64,000 nt of DNA from Haloplanus sp. GDY1 (GCF_023703775.1 NZ_CP098516.1:99816-163815), one strand, 5' to 3'. Positions 27,231 through 35,666 are shown, counted from the first letter of the stretch. Numbers and translations are program-made. Notes: generated by a model from the letters alone, not told the origin.

Positions 27231-28181
27231 ATGTCCACAAACGCAACACCACCAAATTCGGCGGTCGACGCCTCTAACGACGACCTCGCAACGGCCGCGA
27301 CCGACCTCATCGAACAGTTCCCTGACGATGTCGAAAGCGACCTTCCAACCGTCGATGACATCGTCACCCGGCTCGACCAGATGGTCAACTCCTACAACGT
27401 GCCGCTCGGAGAGGCCACTCGCGCCACTCGCAACCACTACCTCGACGCCCTCGGTATCGAATACGACGACCTCGCGCTCCGCTCACAGAACGCCGGTGAC
27501 GCAGCGCTCGACGCCATCGACACCGACGGTCAGTGGGTTACTATTACGGTCAAAGTCGTCGACCTGTGGGAGCCCACCAGCGACAGCATCGCTCAGGTCG
27601 GACTCATCGGCGACGAGACTGGCCGCCTCAAGTTCACCAAGTGGGCGAAAGCCAACCTCCCCGAACTCGAAGACGGTGGCGTCTATCGTTTAGACAACGT
27701 CGTCACCAGCGAATACGAAGGCCGCTACTCCATCAATCTCAACTCTCGGTCGACAATCGAGCGCGTCGATGATGATATCGAAGTCGGTGACAACGCCGAG
27801 GAGATGACCATCGAGGCTCCGATGGTCGCGATCCAGAGCGGCTCCGGTCTCATCAAGCGCTGTCCCCATGAGGACTGTACGCGCGTGCTCCAGGATGGCC
27901 GGTGTGCCGAACACGGAACGGTTGAGGGCGTGTTCGACCTCCGCATCAAGGCCGTCTTTGACGACGGCGTGAGCGTCCAGCACGCCATCTTCGATCAGGA
28001 CGCGACCGAAGCCCTCGCCGACACCACAATCGAGGAGGCGAAACAGCACGCGATGGACGCCCTCGATACGACCGTCGTCGCGAACGACCTCACCGACGCG
28101 CTCGTCGGCCGCTACTACCGCGTCACCGGCCGCGTCATCGGGAAATATCTTCTCGTCGACGAAGCCGACCCGCTCCCGTAA
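27231..28181 (+). CDS. RPA large-subunit-like ssDNA-binding protein
   Basis: A 316-aa paralogue of the N-terminal part of the fused RPA at 16102. It has the helical N-terminus, OB fold (WVTITVKVVDLWEPTSDSIA to NVVTSEYEGRYSI), zinc finger (CPHEDCTRVLQDGRCAEHG) and a second OB-like region ending VIGKYLLVDEADPLP. It stops where the fused paralogue continues into its RPA-associated part. That function is supplied by the next gene 60 bp downstream, so the two form the usual haloarchaeal rpa/rpap operon. It probably coats ssDNA of the element. ATG 27231 follows a structured leader. Confidence 0.9.
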   Translation: MSTNATPPNSAVDASNDDLATAATDLIEQFPDDVESDLPTVDDIVTRLDQMVNSYNVPLGEATRATRNHYLDALGIEYDDLALRSQNAGDAALDAIDTDGQWVTITVKVVDLWEPTSDSIAQVGLIGDETGRLKFTKWAKANLPELEDGGVYRLDNVVTSEYEGRYSINLNSRSTIERVDDDIEVGDNAEEMTIEAPMVAIQSGSGLIKRCPHEDCTRVLQDGRCAEHGTVEGVFDLRIKAVFDDGVSVQHAIFDQDATEALADTTIEEAKQHAMDALDTTVVANDLTDALVGRYYRVTGRVIGKYLLVDEADPLP

Positions 28182-28241
28182 CGACGCGGCTCCCTGTTCT
28201 GTACGCCGACCAGCCACCAGAGTACCAACACCAACATCCTC

Positions 28242-29000
28242 ATGAGCGACTCAGTATCCACAGCCGACAGCAGCACCGACAATACCCAGCGACAGGGCCG
28301 ACAAGTCGCAAAGCGTGCCTTCGCCGCCGAACTCAACGACGCAACCCACGTCTTCACGGAGAGCGACGAAGAGCGGGCCCCGAACTTCGCGCTGCTCCCC
28401 AGCGGCGAGTCCGCGAACCGCTATTTCTTCGTCGGGACCATCACCGAGGTCACCGACGTTGGCAAGGACAGCGAGTATTGGCAGGCCCGAATCGTCGACC
28501 CCACGGGGACGGTCTTCGCCTACGCCGGTCAGTACCAGCCCGAGGCCGCCGCGTTCCTCTCCCAGCTCGAACCGCCCGCGTACGTCGCGCTCACCGCGAA
28601 GCCCAGCACGTACGAAACCGATGACGGCGATGTGAACGTCTCGCTCCGACCCGAGACCATCACCCACGTCGATGAAGCCACTCGAAATCAGTGGGTGCGC
28701 GAAACCGTCGAACGGATGGCTACACGACTTGAGGCATTCGAGTCCGACAACGTCGACGGCTCCAATCCTTACATCGCGATGAGCCGCGAACAGTACGGCG
28801 AAACCCTCTCACTCGACACCTACCACGCGGTGCTCAACGACGCCCGTGAAGACGTTGGGATGGACGCAGTCCCCGTCCCTGACTCCGGCCCCGGCGTCGA
28901 CGAAGGCGAAAGCGAGGAGGAGGACCACAGGGAGAACGAGGACGCCATCGACGAAGCAGCCCTTGCTGCAGCTGTTGCGAACGCCGACCGTGCGGAGTGA
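28242..29000 (+). CDS. RPA-associated protein (COG3390)
   Basis: A 252-aa protein matching the C-terminal part of the fused protein at 16102: QVAKRAFAAELNDATHVF, then FALLPSGESANRYFFVGTIT, then VFAYAGQYQPEAAAFLS. The family is always found with archaeal RPA and is thought to form a complex with it. The last ~35 residues are acidic. It lies directly downstream of the RPA gene in the same operon. The call rests on this paralogy and gene order. Confidence 0.88.
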   Translation: MSDSVSTADSSTDNTQRQGRQVAKRAFAAELNDATHVFTESDEERAPNFALLPSGESANRYFFVGTITEVTDVGKDSEYWQARIVDPTGTVFAYAGQYQPEAAAFLSQLEPPAYVALTAKPSTYETDDGDVNVSLRPETITHVDEATRNQWVRETVERMATRLEAFESDNVDGSNPYIAMSREQYGETLSLDTYHAVLNDAREDVGMDAVPVPDSGPGVDEGESEEEDHRENEDAIDEAALAAAVANADRAE

Positions 29001-29021
29001 AAGGACGAAATCAAGCTAGAT

Positions 29022-29525
29022 ATGGCAACACTCCAAGTCAGCACCGCCTCGAACGCACCGACCGTCGACGCCGCTCGCGTCGATGAACTCCGCTCTTTCC
29101 TCGACGAATGGCTTCTGGGGAGCGGCCCGTTCGACTTGCTCACCGCCGACGTCGTCGAACCAGCCACCGACCCCGACACCGGCGACACCCCGCCACCGTA
29201 TCTGAACCTGTACGGGTACGCTTCGTTCGGGCCGGCACACCGTCCGACCGTCCGTGAAGCCGCCCGTGAAAACCTCAATGCCAATGGCGACCTCGACGAC
29301 CTCAGCGACGACGCCCGCGAAGCCCTCATCGACGCCGAAACCGAGGATCTGGTCTACGACTACCAGCACGAGCACACCGAGGACTTCCTGCGCGAACTAG
29401 CAGCGTTCCTCACCGAGCCGTTCACCGTCCAGACCGCTGGCTACGAGAAATGTCGATTCCCCCTCGTCGGCTACCAATACTCAGTCGACCTCGATGGCGA
29501 GGTCGAACACGTTTCACTCGGTTGA
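29022..29525 (+). CDS. Unknown protein in RPA operon
   Basis: A 167-aa acidic protein starting 21 bp after the RPA-associated gene, so probably co-transcribed. Segments DELRSFLDEWLLGSGPFDLL and LRELAAFLTEPFTVQTAGYE suggest an alpha/beta fold; no Cys cluster, signal peptide or nucleotide-binding motif is visible. The family is unknown to me. Context suggests a role with the ssDNA-binding proteins. Confidence 0.6.
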   Translation: MATLQVSTASNAPTVDAARVDELRSFLDEWLLGSGPFDLLTADVVEPATDPDTGDTPPPYLNLYGYASFGPAHRPTVREAARENLNANGDLDDLSDDAREALIDAETEDLVYDYQHEHTEDFLRELAAFLTEPFTVQTAGYEKCRFPLVGYQYSVDLDGEVEHVSLG

Positions 29526-29595
29526 CCGGCTTGCTTGCCGCGGTCCGTTCACCCAGGATTCTCTCTGCTCCGCTTCCAACAGCACTCTGTCTCTC

Positions 29596-30123
29596 ATGAC
29601 CTTCTACGCCCGTCTCTCCGGCTACCTCACGTACCGCACCCACGATCATCTCGACGCTGCCATCCAGCACCTCACTCGCGGGGCCTGGCTCAACGACGAC
29701 GAACAGTGGCTCGTCCGGGGTCATCCGCGACAGGTTCGCGCTGACTCTACCATCGACCACGAACGCAACCTCCTCGTCATCCCGCCCGGCGTGTATCAGA
29801 ACCTCGGGCGGATCACCACCGAACTGTTCGCCGGGGCGACCGCAGGCCTTGTCGTCACGTCCTCGAGCGACAATTGCTTCGACGCCTGGGTCGAGACGCC
29901 CCTCCCCGACGCCGCCGACGTTCCCGCCGGGGATGGCGGCGATGTCTCCTCGATACAGTGTATCGACCTCGAACGGCTCGCGCTCTCGATCGGCCTCGGC
30001 ATCAAGCGCCTCGGCGATCCCGGCCACGAACAGTGGCAGCGTGACGTTCTCAACGCCTTCCACAATCGCTACGACCCGGATGTCCACGACATCCTCGAAT
30101 CCCCACACGCACCACCCGAGTGA
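29596..30123 (+). CDS. Unknown protein, conserved-looking
   Basis: A 175-aa protein. I chose ATG 29596 (MTFYARLSGY); the frame is open 34 codons upstream, overlapping the previous gene. It contains THDHLDAAIQHLTRGAWLND and ITTELFAGATAGLVVTSSSD, an alpha/beta pattern. No motif for a known enzyme is seen. Its stop overlaps the first possible start (GTG 30120) of the next gene. Confidence 0.55.
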   Translation: MTFYARLSGYLTYRTHDHLDAAIQHLTRGAWLNDDEQWLVRGHPRQVRADSTIDHERNLLVIPPGVYQNLGRITTELFAGATAGLVVTSSSDNCFDAWVETPLPDAADVPAGDGGDVSSIQCIDLERLALSIGLGIKRLGDPGHEQWQRDVLNAFHNRYDPDVHDILESPHAPPE

Positions 30124-30155
30124 CCGTCAGCCGAAACCGTGCAACTCCACAAACT

Positions 30156-30593
30156 ATGACATCGACACCAACTACGACTCCAGACACGTTCGCCGATCAT
30201 CGTGAACAATTCGACGAGGAGTGCGTTCTGCACGCCCTCTCGGACGCCCACGAAATCGACCCCGACAACCCACCGACGGTCTTCTTCCTCGACGAAGAGA
30301 CTGGCCGCGTCTTTCGCGTGCTCGATGCCACGCGAGGGTCGCCCGACTCCGGGTGGTTCATCCTCGCCCTCGGTGGCCCACACGCCAACGACGGCTACGA
30401 GCGCCAACGCCGCGTCCACGACTCAGATACGCACCGCGTCCTCCTCGAATCCGAGCTCGAGTACTACGACTACGACGAACCGACACCCGCCGACGACGTC
30501 GTGATGACCAGCGACGGCCCCGCCATCATGCGAATGGGCGAACCACCTCTCCATCTCGCAGACTCTTCGCAAGACGGTGAGACTGATGAGTGA
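30156..30593 (+). CDS. Unknown small protein
   Basis: A 145-aa protein from ATG 30156; an in-frame GTG at 30120 overlaps the upstream stop and would add 12 residues. The middle is a beta-rich segment (PPTVFFLDEETGRVFRVLDA) followed by an acidic hairpin region. The stop overlaps ATG 30586 of the next gene by eight bases. Function unknown. Confidence 0.55.
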   Translation: MTSTPTTTPDTFADHREQFDEECVLHALSDAHEIDPDNPPTVFFLDEETGRVFRVLDATRGSPDSGWFILALGGPHANDGYERQRRVHDSDTHRVLLESELEYYDYDEPTPADDVVMTSDGPAIMRMGEPPLHLADSSQDGETDE

Positions 30594-31017
30594 CGCCGAC
30601 CGAACCGACGCCGCCGACCTCGACTTCCAGACGATGGCCGACGATCTCGGTGTCGCAGCCGTCGCCCCTACATCGAAGATTTTCATCACAGACGGGACGG
30701 GCGTCGTTCGGCGTATCGTCAGTTGCGACGTCGACCGAGGGCTCGTCCGCCTTCGCGACGAATCCAATGGCCAGGAATATGGTGTCGAACTGGCCGATCT
30801 CTGGTCGGACTGGCGCTACGACGACCTCCAGTTCCGCAAGCGCGTCTTCCTCGACTACGACGACTTCGTAATCGACGACGAACGACGGGCCGCGTTCGAG
30901 ACACTCCTGGACGCTGCGAAAGCCCACGCCGTTGCACAGGACACCTCAAGTGAGGCCCTCGTTGAATCCATCCGCCTGTTCACCGACCTCCACGAACTCC
31001 CGTGGACGAGTCGGTGA
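30586..31017 (+). CDS. Unknown small beta-barrel-like protein
   Basis: A 143-aa protein with a Tudor/SH3-like run of short strands (KIFITDGTGVVRRIVSCDVD, then GLVRLRDESNGQEYGVELAD) followed by helices. ATG 30586 overlaps the previous gene by eight bases, so translation is coupled. The beta segment loosely resembles that of the 55072 protein. No specific function can be assigned. Confidence 0.55.
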   Translation: MSDADRTDAADLDFQTMADDLGVAAVAPTSKIFITDGTGVVRRIVSCDVDRGLVRLRDESNGQEYGVELADLWSDWRYDDLQFRKRVFLDYDDFVIDDERRAAFETLLDAAKAHAVAQDTSSEALVESIRLFTDLHELPWTSR

Positions 31018-31049
31018 GGCCGGGTTTGCACTGACCATCGATGGCGCTC

Positions 31050-31080
31050 GTTTGTCGCCCCCGCCACGTTAGAGGGGCCG
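31050..31080 (+). promoter_or_regulatory. Structured leader, GTTTGTC class (copy 7)
   Basis: GTTTGTC, then GCCCC/GGGGC stem, 33 bp before the TFB gene (ATG 31114). Confidence 0.7.
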
Positions 31081-31113
31081 CACCGTCCCGTCCCCTTCTC
31101 CTGGTACTTCTCC

Positions 31114-32205
31114 ATGTCCCACCACTCTCTCGACGTTGCGACCAACGACACCAGCTCCGAGTCCAGCCCTTCCGGCACCGAAGAACTCACCCGGCAATGG
31201 TCACTTGACTCCGGCTGCGAACCAGAGTCCGAATCAGAATCCAAATCTGAACCCAGGCAATCGACCGGTGAACACCCCTGTCCTGAGTGCGCTACTGACG
31301 AACACCTCGTTGTCGACGATACCGAAACCTACTGCCAGGCGTGTGGTCTTGTCGTCGCTCGAGACATCCTCGACCGACAGCTCCCGTGGGTGACGACCGA
31401 CGATGGTGACCGACAACCCGCCCGAGGCGGTACTCCCACCACTATCCGCCGCCACGACAAGGGACTCCCGACCCAGATCGGCTACTACAGAGATGGCTAC
31501 GGGAACCAACTTTCCTCCAAGACGCAGCGCCGATTCAATCGCCTGCGGAAATGGGACGACCGCGCGAAAGCGAGCTCTACCCACCTCCAGTCGCTTCGCA
31601 CCGGCCTCGGTGAAATCGCCCGCCTCGTGAGTGCCACCGATCTCCCCACATCCATCCACGACCGCGCTGCGAGACTCTTCCGCGACGCTTGGGACGCAAA
31701 CCTCCTACGCGGACGCTCCATCGAGGCCATCGCGACTGCCAGCATCTTCGCGGCCTGTCGCCTCGAACGCCTCCCGCGCTTCCTCGAAGAACTGGCTACC
31801 GTCGCCCGCGTCGAAGAAACCGACATTAAGAATGCGTATAAACTCCTGAATCGCGAACTCGACCTCGCAACGCCACCCCCGCTCCCGCAGGACTTCCTCC
31901 CCCGACTCGCGAACGCCGTCGACGCTCACCGACGTGTCGAACGCCGAGCCCATCAGCTCGTCACCGCACCCGCTGTCGGCATCCTCGCTAACGGCCGACA
32001 GCCCGCCGGCGTCGCCGCCGCCTGTCTGTATCACGCTCACAAAGAGAGCGAGATGAAGAATCTCCGGCTCACACAGCAGCGACTTGCCGACGCAGGCTAC
32101 ACCACGAGCACGACCATCCGCAATGTCCGTCGCAAACTCCTCGCACTCAACGATGCGTCCGACCTTCCCGATCCCGACGCCACCCTCGCCGATTACCCCC
32201 GGTGA
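31114..32205 (+). CDS. tfb: Transcription initiation factor TFB homologue
   Basis: A 363-aa archaeal TFIIB homologue. After an acidic tail of ~55 residues comes a zinc ribbon (CPEC at ~56 and CQAC at ~74), then the B-finger/linker region (IRRHDKGLPTQIGYYRDG, SSKTQRRFNRLRKWDDRAK) and two cyclin-like repeats (~160-255 and ~265-350). TFB recruits RNA polymerase to TATA/BRE promoters with TBP. Haloarchaea carry many TFBs, some specialised, so an element-borne copy could direct transcription to the element's own promoters. No TBP gene is visible in the window. A structured leader of the family discussed in the findings precedes it. Confidence 0.93.
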   Translation: MSHHSLDVATNDTSSESSPSGTEELTRQWSLDSGCEPESESESKSEPRQSTGEHPCPECATDEHLVVDDTETYCQACGLVVARDILDRQLPWVTTDDGDRQPARGGTPTTIRRHDKGLPTQIGYYRDGYGNQLSSKTQRRFNRLRKWDDRAKASSTHLQSLRTGLGEIARLVSATDLPTSIHDRAARLFRDAWDANLLRGRSIEAIATASIFAACRLERLPRFLEELATVARVEETDIKNAYKLLNRELDLATPPPLPQDFLPRLANAVDAHRRVERRAHQLVTAPAVGILANGRQPAGVAAACLYHAHKESEMKNLRLTQQRLADAGYTTSTTIRNVRRKLLALNDASDLPDPDATLADYPR

Positions 32206-32242
32206 GCGCATCGCGTCGGAACCGCACTGCGCAGACTCGCTG

Positions 32243-32291
32243 TCCTACGCAACAATTGGACCGGTATCCGATTCCACTCTGTTGCGTAGGA
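32243..32291. promoter_or_regulatory. TCCTACGCAAC inverted repeat 2
   Basis: Arms TCCTACGCAACA and TGTTGCGTAGGA, 12 bp perfect, 25-bp spacer. Structured leader copy 8 starts 15 bp after it. Confidence 0.75.
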
Positions 32292-32306
32292 GCGAACTGC
32301 CACCTC

Positions 32307-32336
32307 GTTTGTCGCCCCCGAGTCGGTGGAGCACCG
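32307..32336 (+). promoter_or_regulatory. Structured leader, GTTTGTC class (copy 8)
   Basis: GTTTGTCGCCC then CCGA-G-TCGG hairpin and GTGGAG, five bases before ATG 32342. The inner hairpin is identical to copies 13 and 18. Confidence 0.7.
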
Positions 32337-32341
32337 TCATA

Positions 32342-32557
32342 ATGGGATCACTCACACACCACCGTGCAGCGAATCGCTTCCAGACCGCTTTACAACAGCG
32401 CCTCAACGCCGCTTCAGACCCGAACGCGGCCCAGCAAGCCTACGAAGACGCACTCGAGGCGCTCATCGCTATCGCCATCGACGAAGTCGAACTCGACCGG
32501 GCCGCTCGGAACCTCGCGACCGACCCCGACGCCATCGACTTCCCCTCTCGACTATGA
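32342..32557 (+). CDS. Small helical protein
   Basis: A 71-aa, almost wholly helical protein (RFQTALQQRLNAASDPNAAQ, then LEALIAIAIDEVELDRAARN) starting at ATG 32342 right after inverted repeat 2 and a structured leader. No motif is recognised. Short helical proteins of this kind are often adaptors or regulators. Confidence 0.55.
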   Translation: MGSLTHHRAANRFQTALQQRLNAASDPNAAQQAYEDALEALIAIAIDEVELDRAARNLATDPDAIDFPSRL

Positions 32558-32679
32558 TGAACACGCCGACATATCCCGATTCCGAGCACGACTCGCTCGC
32601 CGTGACAGACTCACGAACGCCTGGATCTGGCATCGGGCTTCGACCACCCGAACGATGCGATGTGCGATATCCACGCTCA

Positions 32680-32707
32680 GTTTTGGCCCCCCAAGGCGGT
32701 GAGGGGG
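32680..32707 (+). promoter_or_regulatory. Structured leader, intermediate class (copy 9)
   Basis: GTTTTGG then CCCCC/GGGGG stem around AAGGCGGTGA, five bases before ATG 32713. Confidence 0.65.
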
Positions 32708-32712
32708 TGAAG

Positions 32713-32829
32713 ATGAGCATCATCCACGCCGTGACTGTGGTGCTTGCTCGCGAACTCCTCAAACGACTTGACGAGCAGCCGCCCGCCGAACCTGATCAGA
32801 CCACTTCGACACGTATCGACTCAGACTAG
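32713..32829 (+). CDS. 38-aa peptide upstream of PCNA
   Basis: ATG 32713 opens a 38-codon frame (MSIIHAVTVVLARELLKRLD...) ending 26 bp before the PCNA gene. The amphipathic N-terminal helix and its place directly after a structured leader make it plausible as a real gene, perhaps with a regulatory role for pcn. No homologue is known to me. Confidence 0.45.
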   Translation: MSIIHAVTVVLARELLKRLDEQPPAEPDQTTSTRIDSD

Positions 32830-32855
32830 CAGATCCTCGAACACGCTCGAAACCG

Positions 32856-33863
32856 ATGAGTACCCACACCGAATCCGACAACGCCGACGCACAGCCAGCA
32901 ACCACCCCAGAGGGCGAAGCCGACATCGACATTGAACCTGAGGTCGAGGTCGACCCAGAGGTCGGAGCCGAGGCCAGCCCCGATGTCGAAGCCGAGACCG
33001 AGCCCGTCGACCCCGATCACGACGACGTGACCGACGAAGAAGCCCCGGAAGAAGCTGACGACGACAACGAGGCGGAAGCCGAGGAGGACGAAAAAACGGT
33101 CGTCACGAGTCCGCCACAGCAGTTCCAAGCCGCTATCAAAGGTGGTGCAATCAAGGAGTTCGTCGGTACGCTTCGGGCCATCGTTGACGAAGCGAAGATT
33201 CGCGTCGGCCCGGACGGTCTTCACACCCGCGCGGTCGATCCCGCTAATGTCGCGATGTACGATGTCAGCCTCACGGCCGGGGCCTTCGAGTCCTACAGCG
33301 CGACCGATGGCGTCCTCGGAGTCAACCTCGAACGCTTCGAGGAAGTTCTGAAACTCGCCAAGAAAGACGACCTCGTCCAGCTCTCGTTCGATACGACGAC
33401 GTTCAAGCTCATCATTCACATCGACGGTGTCGAGTTCACGATGGCGCTCATCGACCCCGACAGCATCCGCAAAGAGCCCGAGATCCCCGAGATGGACCTC
33501 CCCATCTCGTTCACGCTTGAGGAAGGACAGATCTCCCGAGGCGTGAAGGCCGCCGACATGATCTCAGACCACATCCGCTTCCGCTGCGATGAGACCGAGG
33601 CGACCGTCTACATTGAGGCCGAGGGCGACACCGACGACGTCAGTCTCGAACTCGCAGAGAGCGATCTCGTCGCACTCACGGCCGCCGAGGGGCAAGCACT
33701 CTACAGCCTCGACTACGTCAAGGACATCTCCAAGCAGTTTCCCAAGGGCACGGAGATCACGCTCACCTTCGGCGGCGACTTCCCCATGATGCTCGAGTAC
33801 GAGTTCAGCGACGGCGAGTGCGACGTCCTCGCGATGCTTGCCCCGCGCATCCAGAGCGACTAG
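32856..33863 (+). CDS. pcn: PCNA sliding clamp with acidic N-terminal extension
   Basis: A 335-aa protein. Residues ~87-335 are a full archaeal PCNA (QFQAAIKGGAIKEFVGTLRA at the start, the interdomain strand LIIHIDGVEFTMALIDPDSI, and FPMMLEYEFSDGECDVLAML near the end). PCNA trimers encircle DNA and tether polymerases and other enzymes. The first ~86 residues are almost wholly Asp, Glu, Pro and Ala, unlike the ~247-aa chromosomal clamp. The extension may mark this as an element-specific clamp or reduce exchange with host subunits (inference). It follows the TFB gene and a 38-aa frame. Confidence 0.93.
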   Translation: MSTHTESDNADAQPATTPEGEADIDIEPEVEVDPEVGAEASPDVEAETEPVDPDHDDVTDEEAPEEADDDNEAEAEEDEKTVVTSPPQQFQAAIKGGAIKEFVGTLRAIVDEAKIRVGPDGLHTRAVDPANVAMYDVSLTAGAFESYSATDGVLGVNLERFEEVLKLAKKDDLVQLSFDTTTFKLIIHIDGVEFTMALIDPDSIRKEPEIPEMDLPISFTLEEGQISRGVKAADMISDHIRFRCDETEATVYIEAEGDTDDVSLELAESDLVALTAAEGQALYSLDYVKDISKQFPKGTEITLTFGGDFPMMLEYEFSDGECDVLAMLAPRIQSD

Positions 33864-33927
33864 CCTATTCCCGCCTGCGGCCGCTGTCCGTCCCCCGAAC
33901 ACCAACCACGATCCTGTAGCCATTCGT

Positions 33928-34173
33928 ATGAAATTCACTACCCTCAGCGACGGCGATACCTACGCCGACGTTCGCTTCGGCGACGACTTCATCGTCACTG
34001 TCGACCGTACCGCCCCCAAGGACGCCATCACCGTCCGCGTCTTCCACCCCGATATACCCGAGAAACCCGTCGGTGAACACCACCTTGGCCTCGGGGACGA
34101 CCACGTGCCTACGCCTGAAGCACGCAGCGAGACCGATAGTGCAGTGACCGACCACGAGGGCGCCACCGGATAG
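33928..34173 (+). CDS. Small beta-rich protein
   Basis: An 81-aa protein from ATG 33928 with strands MKFTTLSDGDTYADVRFGDD, IVTVDRTAP and ITVRVFHPDIPEKPVG. Unknown family. It lies 64 bp after PCNA and 17 bp before the DUF6166-like gene, so one operon is likely. Confidence 0.55.
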   Translation: MKFTTLSDGDTYADVRFGDDFIVTVDRTAPKDAITVRVFHPDIPEKPVGEHHLGLGDDHVPTPEARSETDSAVTDHEGATG

Positions 34174-34190
34174 CGTCCCGTCATACCCTA

Positions 34191-35072
34191 ATGCCATCAA
34201 AAACCGATTACTCCAGGAAAACGAAGTGGAAGACCGGACCATACAGAGGCGAGCGCTCCATCGGAGGCAACTTCGTCTACTCCGGCGAAAACCTGCTCGA
34301 CAAGCATCTTTTCGTCCACCGCGTCGCCCCTGGCGGCTTCGACTGGGGATGCGACGCTTCCGACGAGAAAGCTGGCCAACTCGCCATCGCCCTGCTCGCG
34401 CCGTTCAAGAGCGTTGACTACGCGGTCAAGAACTACCATCTGTTCGCCGAGAACTTCGTCCGACGTGAGCTAACCGAGGATTCGTGGGAGCTCAAGCGAA
34501 GCGACTTCCGCAATCCAGACTATCTTCGCGCTATCGACGGTCGAGATTACCCCGAGAATACCGCGCCCGGACCAGAGGATGTACCTGACCTCGAGGATGT
34601 CGACTTCGACACCATCACCTACGCGGAGGAGATCGCCCTCGCCGAAAAATACGACGACCTCCTCTGGCACCACGGTAATCGCCGAGACAACCTTCGACGC
34701 CTCCTCGACATCTGGAACGGCGACGAAGACCCGAGCAGCGACTCGGTCTCCTCGAGCAGGCTCTACCGGCTTTCAGGACTCAGCATTCCCTCGAACGCCC
34801 GCAGTACGCTCGTCCACGAGTTCGACACAATGGGCGACCTCGCCGGGTGGGTCTGCTTCGGTCGCCACCACCACCGACTGAACGGCATCAGCGAAGCCAC
34901 CGCGAAGAAACTCCGAGCTGCTCGCCCTGGCTTCATTCAGTACTTCGGCGGGGAGGAGTACATCCCCGTCCACGAAGGCCGGGAGATGACGCTCTCGGAA
35001 GCCACGGGCGGCGAGAGCGCCCAACAGACGTTCCGGAGCGCCCTAGCTGACGGCTCCTCAGAGGATGCCTGA
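34191..35072 (+). CDS. DUF6166-like protein with helix-hairpin-helix
   Basis: A 293-aa protein. Residues ~28-110 match the DUF6166 pattern (strand, DWGCDASDEKAGQLAIALLA, helix, then ELTEDSWELKRSDF). The C-terminal part contains two short helix-hairpin-helix-like units (SIPSNARSTLVHEF and GISEATAKKLRAARPG), which usually bind DNA backbone. A DNA-binding or repair role alongside PCNA is plausible, but DUF6166 has no established function to my knowledge. The region 35073-35247 after it contains no gene. Confidence 0.65.
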   Translation: MPSKTDYSRKTKWKTGPYRGERSIGGNFVYSGENLLDKHLFVHRVAPGGFDWGCDASDEKAGQLAIALLAPFKSVDYAVKNYHLFAENFVRRELTEDSWELKRSDFRNPDYLRAIDGRDYPENTAPGPEDVPDLEDVDFDTITYAEEIALAEKYDDLLWHHGNRRDNLRRLLDIWNGDEDPSSDSVSSSRLYRLSGLSIPSNARSTLVHEFDTMGDLAGWVCFGRHHHRLNGISEATAKKLRAARPGFIQYFGGEEYIPVHEGREMTLSEATGGESAQQTFRSALADGSSEDA

Positions 35073-35195
35073 TTCCCGCCTCACCCCTCAGTCGGAACTC
35101 ATAGAACCCGTGTTCTACGCGTTCTACGGGTGGAACAAGTCCTCCGTGTTCTCCGTGTTCTCCGACCCGGGATTCGCGGCCAGCGGTCTGCTGGT

Positions 35196-35244
35196 TCCTA
35201 CGCAATAGACTCCACTCGCCGGGCGGTCCAGCCGTTGCGTAGGA
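35196..35244. promoter_or_regulatory. TCCTACGCAAC inverted repeat 3
   Basis: Arms TCCTACGCAA and TTGCGTAGGA, 49 bp overall. Structured leader copy 10 starts three bases after it. Confidence 0.75.
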
Positions 35245-35247
35245 CTC

Positions 35248-35277
35248 GTTTGTCTCCCCCCGGATGCGGTGGGGGAC
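35248..35277 (+). promoter_or_regulatory. Structured leader, GTTTGTC class (copy 10)
   Basis: GTTT then GTC-T-CCCC paired with GGGGGAC around CGGATGCGGT. It lies ~390 bp before the next confident start (35667), the longest spacing in the set. Confidence 0.7.
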
Positions 35278-35666
35278 GAACGTCCGCGCGGAATCCTTCT
35301 ACCACGTTGTGTCGTCATCGACGGCTCGACGCAGGTTCCGTACGGGCGTCCCACAACTCGTCCTCCAACACGGATCTCTCCAGGTTCTCCCTACCGAGGC
35401 TGTCCCTCTCTCAACCTGTCAGAGGCACCACTCTCGAGTTCCATCTCATCTCCGCCCGCTCCCTCTCTCTGCATCTGCATCCTCAGCTCCCTGACTGCGT
35501 CTCTCCTGTCCGCGCCGTCGTCGCGTCTTCCTCGATCCTGCCCCATGAGTCGACTACCATCTGCACTTGCACGTTCGTTCTCCGGTCTCACAGCGCCCGC
35601 TGTGCCCCCCTCAGCGGTCGCTCTTTCCGTACGAGGAATCGCTCCATCCCACCCAACCTGACTCCC
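35278..35666 (+). other. Long pyrimidine-rich interval without confident gene
   Basis: Nearly 390 bp of C/T-rich sequence lie between leader copy 10 and ATG 35667. A 38-aa frame at 35545-35661 (MSRLPSALARSF...) is possible. The 527-aa gene's frame is also open through this interval, but the implied peptide is Ser/Arg/Leu-rich and lacks the acidic bias of the other proteins, so I read this as untranslated. Confidence 0.4.

Noticed and set aside
35130..35666. 179-codon upstream extension of the 527-aa protein
   Set aside because: The peptide is Ser/Arg-rich, non-acidic and crosses inverted repeat 3 and a structured leader, so the start at 35667 is preferred.
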